Shown one piece after another: positions 6,385 to 8,805 of a stretch of 8,805 nt of DNA; positions within the stretch are counted from its first letter, which is position 1; each line of letters opens with the position of its first letter. Source of the stretch: Gammaproteobacteria bacterium (GTDB lineage: Bacteria; Pseudomonadota; Gammaproteobacteria; Steroidobacterales; Steroidobacteraceae); assembly GCA_030039615.1 (NCBI GenBank), contig JASHVF010000346.1:1-8805 (forward strand), in the 5' to 3' direction. Position numbers and translations under genes: made by a program. The notes below the pieces were generated by a model. That model was not told the origin of the DNA. It made no database searches and saw only the letters and a list, made by a program, of their open reading frames with translations.

Positions 6385-6394
6385 GGCATTCGGT

Positions 6395-7162
6395 TCAATC
6401 CCTGCTTTGCGGGGCGGCGAGCGCACACCCGGGATCGAGCATCAGCTCCGCCCCGGGGACCGCACTTCCGGCGAGCAGCACGAAACCGGGCCCCTCTTTG
6501 AAATCCATGCCGGCGAGCAGCAATGTGTAGTCCGCCATGGACTTATCCACATCCGGCAGGCTGTCCGCGAGCAGCCGGAAGGGGTTCGCGGCCCCCGGGC
6601 GCTCGCCCACAATGCGCAGCGCCCGGTAGCGAAACTCCTCGAGCTCGAGCGTCCCCCAGTTCGGCCCGATCGTGGCGGCCTGCGAGGCGAGCGCCGCGGC
6701 AATGCCCGCGCGCAGGCAGCTGATGTGGATGTGCAGCTGATCCTGGCTGCGCGCGTGCCTCTGATTGACGGCGAGGCCGACCGCCGCGCGCGGCACCGTG
6801 CGGCCGATGAAGCGTGCGAGCGCCTCGCGCGCATCCCAGGCGGCATCGAAATAGTTGAGCGCCTCCGCGGAGCGCGCCTCGGGGCTCTCCACTCCGCGAA
6901 TGCTCTGCGTCGGGATGAGGAGTAAATGCGCCCCGCCCTTGCGGTCGGCGAGCACCGCAAAGCCGGCATCAGCCGGCTCGGCCCCCGGGGTGACGCTCAC
7001 GCAGGGCGCGGGATCGTGGTTCTGCAGCCAGTGCGGCAGGCACTGCTCCTGGACGATGAAGCGCAGCCGATCGCGCGGCGTCGGCGCCGCCTCGGGCTCG
7101 GCGTGCGCGCCCGCGATGGCACCCCAGCCGAGCAGCGCCAGCAGCGCGCACTGCCATCTCAC
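6395..7162 (-). CDS. cdh: CDP-diacylglycerol diphosphatase (CDP-diacylglycerol pyrophosphatase)
   Basis: A 255-residue enzyme of the Cdh family (EC 3.6.1.26), which hydrolyses CDP-diacylglycerol to phosphatidate and CMP. E. coli Cdh has a similar length, about 250 residues. Family features are CVSVTPG (about 54-60), GFAVLADRKGGAHLLLIPT (67-85), NYFDAAWDAR (103-112), GLAVNQRHARSQDQLHIHIS (129-148) with the HIT-like H-x-H-x-S motif at His144, His146, Ser148, and a C-terminal GxGFVLLAG-type strand. The N-terminus is a signal peptide or anchor (RWQCALLALLGWGAIAGAHA), with AHA as a possible cleavage site before Glu22, so the catalytic domain should face the periplasm. GTG 7162 is chosen over GTG 7177 because GAGGAG lies 7 bases before it and the signal peptide is more compact. 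The gene follows the symporter by 25 bases and may share its transcript. Confidence 0.9.
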   Translation of the reverse strand: MRWQCALLALLGWGAIAGAHAEPEAAPTPRDRLRFIVQEQCLPHWLQNHDPAPCVSVTPGAEPADAGFAVLADRKGGAHLLLIPTQSIRGVESPEARSAEALNYFDAAWDAREALARFIGRTVPRAAVGLAVNQRHARSQDQLHIHISCLRAGIAAALASQAATIGPNWGTLELEEFRYRALRIVGERPGAANPFRLLADSLPDVDKSMADYTLLLAGMDFKEGPGFVLLAGSAVPGAELMLDPGCALAAPQSRD

Positions 7163-7169
7163 CGAGCTG

Positions 7170-7175
7170 CTCCTC
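7170..7175 (-). promoter_or_regulatory. Ribosome binding site deciding the cdh start
   Basis: Plus-strand CTCCTC is GAGGAG on the coding strand, 7 bases before GTG 7162. It lies inside the longer open frame from GTG 7177, so it argues against that upstream start. Confidence 0.7.
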
Positions 7176-7187
7176 ACGACGGCAAAT

Positions 7188-8483
7188 CTAGGGGACGATG
7201 ATGGCGGCGCGATGACCGGCGGCGGCCGGATGGTGCCTGCCCAGGAACAGCGCGGCCGTGAGACCGCAGAGTGCTGCGAACGTGAGCCACAGCCCAGGCA
7301 CCGCCGGGTTGTGCGTGTACTGCACCAGCAGGTGGCAGATGGCCGGCGTGAAGCCGCCGAACAGGCTGGTGGCGAGACTGTAGGCGAGCGCGAAGCCCGT
7401 GGTGCGTACCTCGGCCGGCATGATCTCGGTGAGGCTCACGACCATCGCGCCGTTATAGCTTGCGTAGAGAAACGAGAGCCACAGCTCGGTCGCGAGCAGC
7501 GCCGCGAGCGAGGGCGCGCGCGTCAGCCATACCAGCACCGGGTAGGCGGTGAGCGCCATGAGCACGGTGCAGCCGATGAGCAGCGGGCGGCGCCCGATGC
7601 GGTCCGACCAGGCGCCCATGAGCGGCAGCCACAGGAGGTTCGAGGCACCCACCGCGAGCGTCGCGATGAAGCTGTCGAGGCTCGAGAGATGCAGCACCGC
7701 GGTGCCGAAGGTCGGCGTGTAGGCGGTGATCATATAGAAGGAGACCGTCGTCATGGTCACGAGCAGCACGCCGAGCGAGACGATGCGCCAGTTGGCTCCG
7801 AGGGACGCCAGCACCTGCGGCAGCGCCGGCCGCTCCCGCCGCGCGCTGAACTCGGCGGTCTCGGTGAGCGAGCGGCGCAGCCACAGTACCAGCGGAATGA
7901 CCAGACACCCGAGCAGCAGTGGCACCCGCCACCCCCAGGCGCTCATCTGCCGCGGGCTCAGGTTTGCGTTCAGCACGAGGCCGACGCTGGCGGCGAACAT
8001 GACCGCCACCTGCTGGCTGGCCGATTGCCAGCTCACGTAGAAGCCTCTGGATCCGGCGGGCGCGATCTCCGCGAGGTACACCGAGACGCCACCGAGCTCC
8101 ATGCCGGCCGAGAATCCCTGCAGCAGTCGTCCGCAGAGCACGACGAGCGGCGCCGCCAGCCCGATCGCCGCGTAGCCTGGAGTACCGGCGGTGGCCGCGA
8201 TGCCGAGGCCCATGAGGCCGAGCGTCAGCAGCAACCCCGCGCGTCGTCCGCGACGGTCGGCGTACGCACCCAGCACGACGGCGCCGATCGGCCGCATGAG
8301 AAAGCCGGCGCCAAAGGTGGCGAGCGCCAGCAGCAGCGACACGGTGGCTGTGCCGGCCGGAAAGAACGCCGCGCCGATCGCTGCGGCGTAGTAGCCGAAC
8401 ACCATGAAGTCGTACATCTCGAGGAAGTTGCCGCTCGCGACGCGGATGACGGCGCCGAGCCGCGACTGCCGAGCGGCCGCCAT
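7188..8483 (-). CDS. MFS transporter of the metabolite:H+ symporter (MHS) family, citrate/tricarballylate-type
   Basis: A 431-residue inner-membrane protein with about twelve hydrophobic segments and full family length. The N-terminal signature GNFLEMYDFMVFGYYA (18-33) closely resembles the GNFLE-x-x-DFFLFGFYA motif of the citrate and tricarballylate carriers CitA and TcuC. The MFS loop 2-3 motif is GAYADRRGRRAG (72-83) and its repeat between helices 8 and 9 is GAWSDRIGRRP (290-300). GRLLQGFSAGMELGG (118-132) is the usual MHS fourth-helix motif. A proton-coupled organic-acid importer is the likely role; the exact acid is unknown. The ATG at 8483 follows the stop of the CocE-type hydrolase by a single base, with a weak GAGG about 10 bases upstream, so the two genes are almost certainly one transcription unit. 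Confidence 0.9.
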   Translation of the reverse strand: MAAARQSRLGAVIRVASGNFLEMYDFMVFGYYAAAIGAAFFPAGTATVSLLLALATFGAGFLMRPIGAVVLGAYADRRGRRAGLLLTLGLMGLGIAATAGTPGYAAIGLAAPLVVLCGRLLQGFSAGMELGGVSVYLAEIAPAGSRGFYVSWQSASQQVAVMFAASVGLVLNANLSPRQMSAWGWRVPLLLGCLVIPLVLWLRRSLTETAEFSARRERPALPQVLASLGANWRIVSLGVLLVTMTTVSFYMITAYTPTFGTAVLHLSSLDSFIATLAVGASNLLWLPLMGAWSDRIGRRPLLIGCTVLMALTAYPVLVWLTRAPSLAALLATELWLSFLYASYNGAMVVSLTEIMPAEVRTTGFALAYSLATSLFGGFTPAICHLLVQYTHNPAVPGLWLTFAALCGLTAALFLGRHHPAAAGHRAAIIVP

Positions 8484-8484
8484 C

Positions 8485-8805
8485 TCAGGCGCGCCTCGGG
8501 ATGAGCGGCAACAGGACGTGCGAGGGGCGCTCGGCGTCCATGTGGAGCGTGTTGCGCGCCACGCGGCGCGTGAGCCCGGTGCCTTCCGGCGCGCCGGTGT
8601 TGGGGTTCACATCGAAGTGCGGGAAATTGCTCGAGGAGACATCGAGCCGGATGCGGTGCCCGCGCACGAAGCGGTTCGAGGTGGGAAAGGCCGTCACGGT
8701 GATGCGATAGACCTCGCCCGGCTGCATGAGCGTTGGCCTCTCGAAGGAGTCGCGGTAGCGGCAGCGCAGGATTCCGTCGGTGAGATTGAGCGCGAAGCCC
8801 TCCGG
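8485..8805 (-). CDS. CocE/NonD family hydrolase, C-terminal fragment (5' end outside window)
   Basis: The last 106 residues of a larger protein; the frame is open to the right edge. It matches the C-terminal jelly-roll domain of the X-Pro dipeptidyl-peptidase/CocE family. Visible landmarks are GFALNLTDGILRCRYRDSFE, then GEVYRITVTAFPTSNRFVRG, GHRIRLDVSSSNFPHFDVNP, NTG, and the end ARNTLHMDAERPSHVLLPLI. The catalytic alpha/beta-hydrolase domain with Ser/Asp/His would lie upstream, outside the window. Family members cleave acyl esters (cocaine esterase), glutaryl-beta-lactams or proline peptides, so only hydrolase can be stated. Its stop (8485-8487) is one base before the symporter start, which suggests that the released acid is taken up by that carrier. 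Confidence 0.88.
   Translation of the reverse strand, partial: PEGFALNLTDGILRCRYRDSFERPTLMQPGEVYRITVTAFPTSNRFVRGHRIRLDVSSSNFPHFDVNPNTGAPEGTGLTRRVARNTLHMDAERPSHVLLPLIPRRA

Larger units (their letters stand above)
6236..6394 (-). promoter_or_regulatory. Probable promoter/leader region of the GGDEF-EAL gene
   Basis: This 159-base non-coding gap between cdh and the GGDEF-EAL gene is visibly more AT-rich in patches than its surroundings, notably 6302-6320, which holds the small inverted repeat ATTTG-AGGC-CAAAT (6307-6320). It is the only gap in the minus-strand cluster long enough for an obvious separate promoter. I could not place a convincing -35/-10 pair, nor a sigma-54 site, so only the general assignment is made. 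Confidence 0.4.

Noticed and set aside
6392..6402. GGTTCAATCCC resembling a tRNA T-arm
   Set aside because: Flanking bases do not pair into a 5-base T-stem and no acceptor, D or anticodon arms can be built; it overlaps the end of cdh.
6543..6551. A perfect DnaA-box sequence, TTATCCACA, with a near match (GTATCCACA) around 6227
   Set aside because: The perfect box encodes part of the Asp-Lys-Ser stretch inside cdh, and the other is coding too. There is no cluster of boxes, no AT-rich unwinding region and no origin-linked gene.
6855..8504. A 549-residue plus-strand open frame opposite the symporter and cdh genes
   Set aside because: The product is a low-complexity mix of Arg, Gln, His and Glu; the minus strand carries recognisable MFS and Cdh motifs across the same bases.

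Overview
The window is a GC-rich, densely coding stretch of bacterial chromosome. I support nine protein genes, two of them cut by the window edges. I see no rRNA, tRNA, CRISPR array, insertion sequence or phage gene. The gene set suggests a Gram-negative proteobacterium, most likely a GC-rich gammaproteobacterium of the Xanthomonadales/Nevskiales/Steroidobacter kind: a periplasmic or inner-membrane CDP-diacylglycerol pyrophosphatase, a lipoprotein with an outer-membrane type lipobox, and a membrane GGDEF-EAL protein. This placement is inference from family distribution, not from a marker gene.

Layout. Plus strand, 1-1508: the last helix of an MFS-type transporter, overlapped by a gene for an endonuclease III-like HhH/4Fe-4S protein that lacks the usual catalytic residues, then after 31 bases a nitrobindin-like heme-binding beta-barrel protein. 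A 49-base convergent gap holds a GC hairpin (1516-1536). Everything from 1558 to the right edge is on the minus strand. Read in transcription order (right to left) it holds: the C-terminus of a CocE/NonD-family hydrolase; a metabolite:H+ symporter of the MHS (citrate/tricarballylate) type, starting 1 base after the hydrolase stop; a CDP-diacylglycerol pyrophosphatase (cdh), 25 bases further; a non-coding gap of about 160 bases with two inverted repeats; a 10-TM/PAS/GGDEF/EAL protein with all catalytic motifs for making and breaking c-di-GMP; a 71-base gap with a hairpin; an isopenicillin N synthase-like 2-oxoglutarate/Fe(II) oxygenase; a 104-base gap; and a small lipoprotein built of seven 18-19 residue V-N/S-G repeats predicted to fold as a beta-helix.

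How the genes may work together. The hydrolase and symporter are very probably co-transcribed and could form a hydrolyse-and-import pair for an ester- or amide-linked organic acid; cdh may be a third cistron, although its role (phospholipid precursor turnover) has no obvious link. The HhH protein and the nitrobindin-like protein are probably co-transcribed too, pairing an iron-sulfur protein with a heme/NO-type protein. No single new multi-gene system is demonstrated. The items most worth following up are the HhH protein without its catalytic Lys/Asp, the repeat lipoprotein with its near-identical DNA repeats, and the c-di-GMP enzyme with an uncharacterised 10-helix sensor. There is no gene-free stretch longer than 300 bases.
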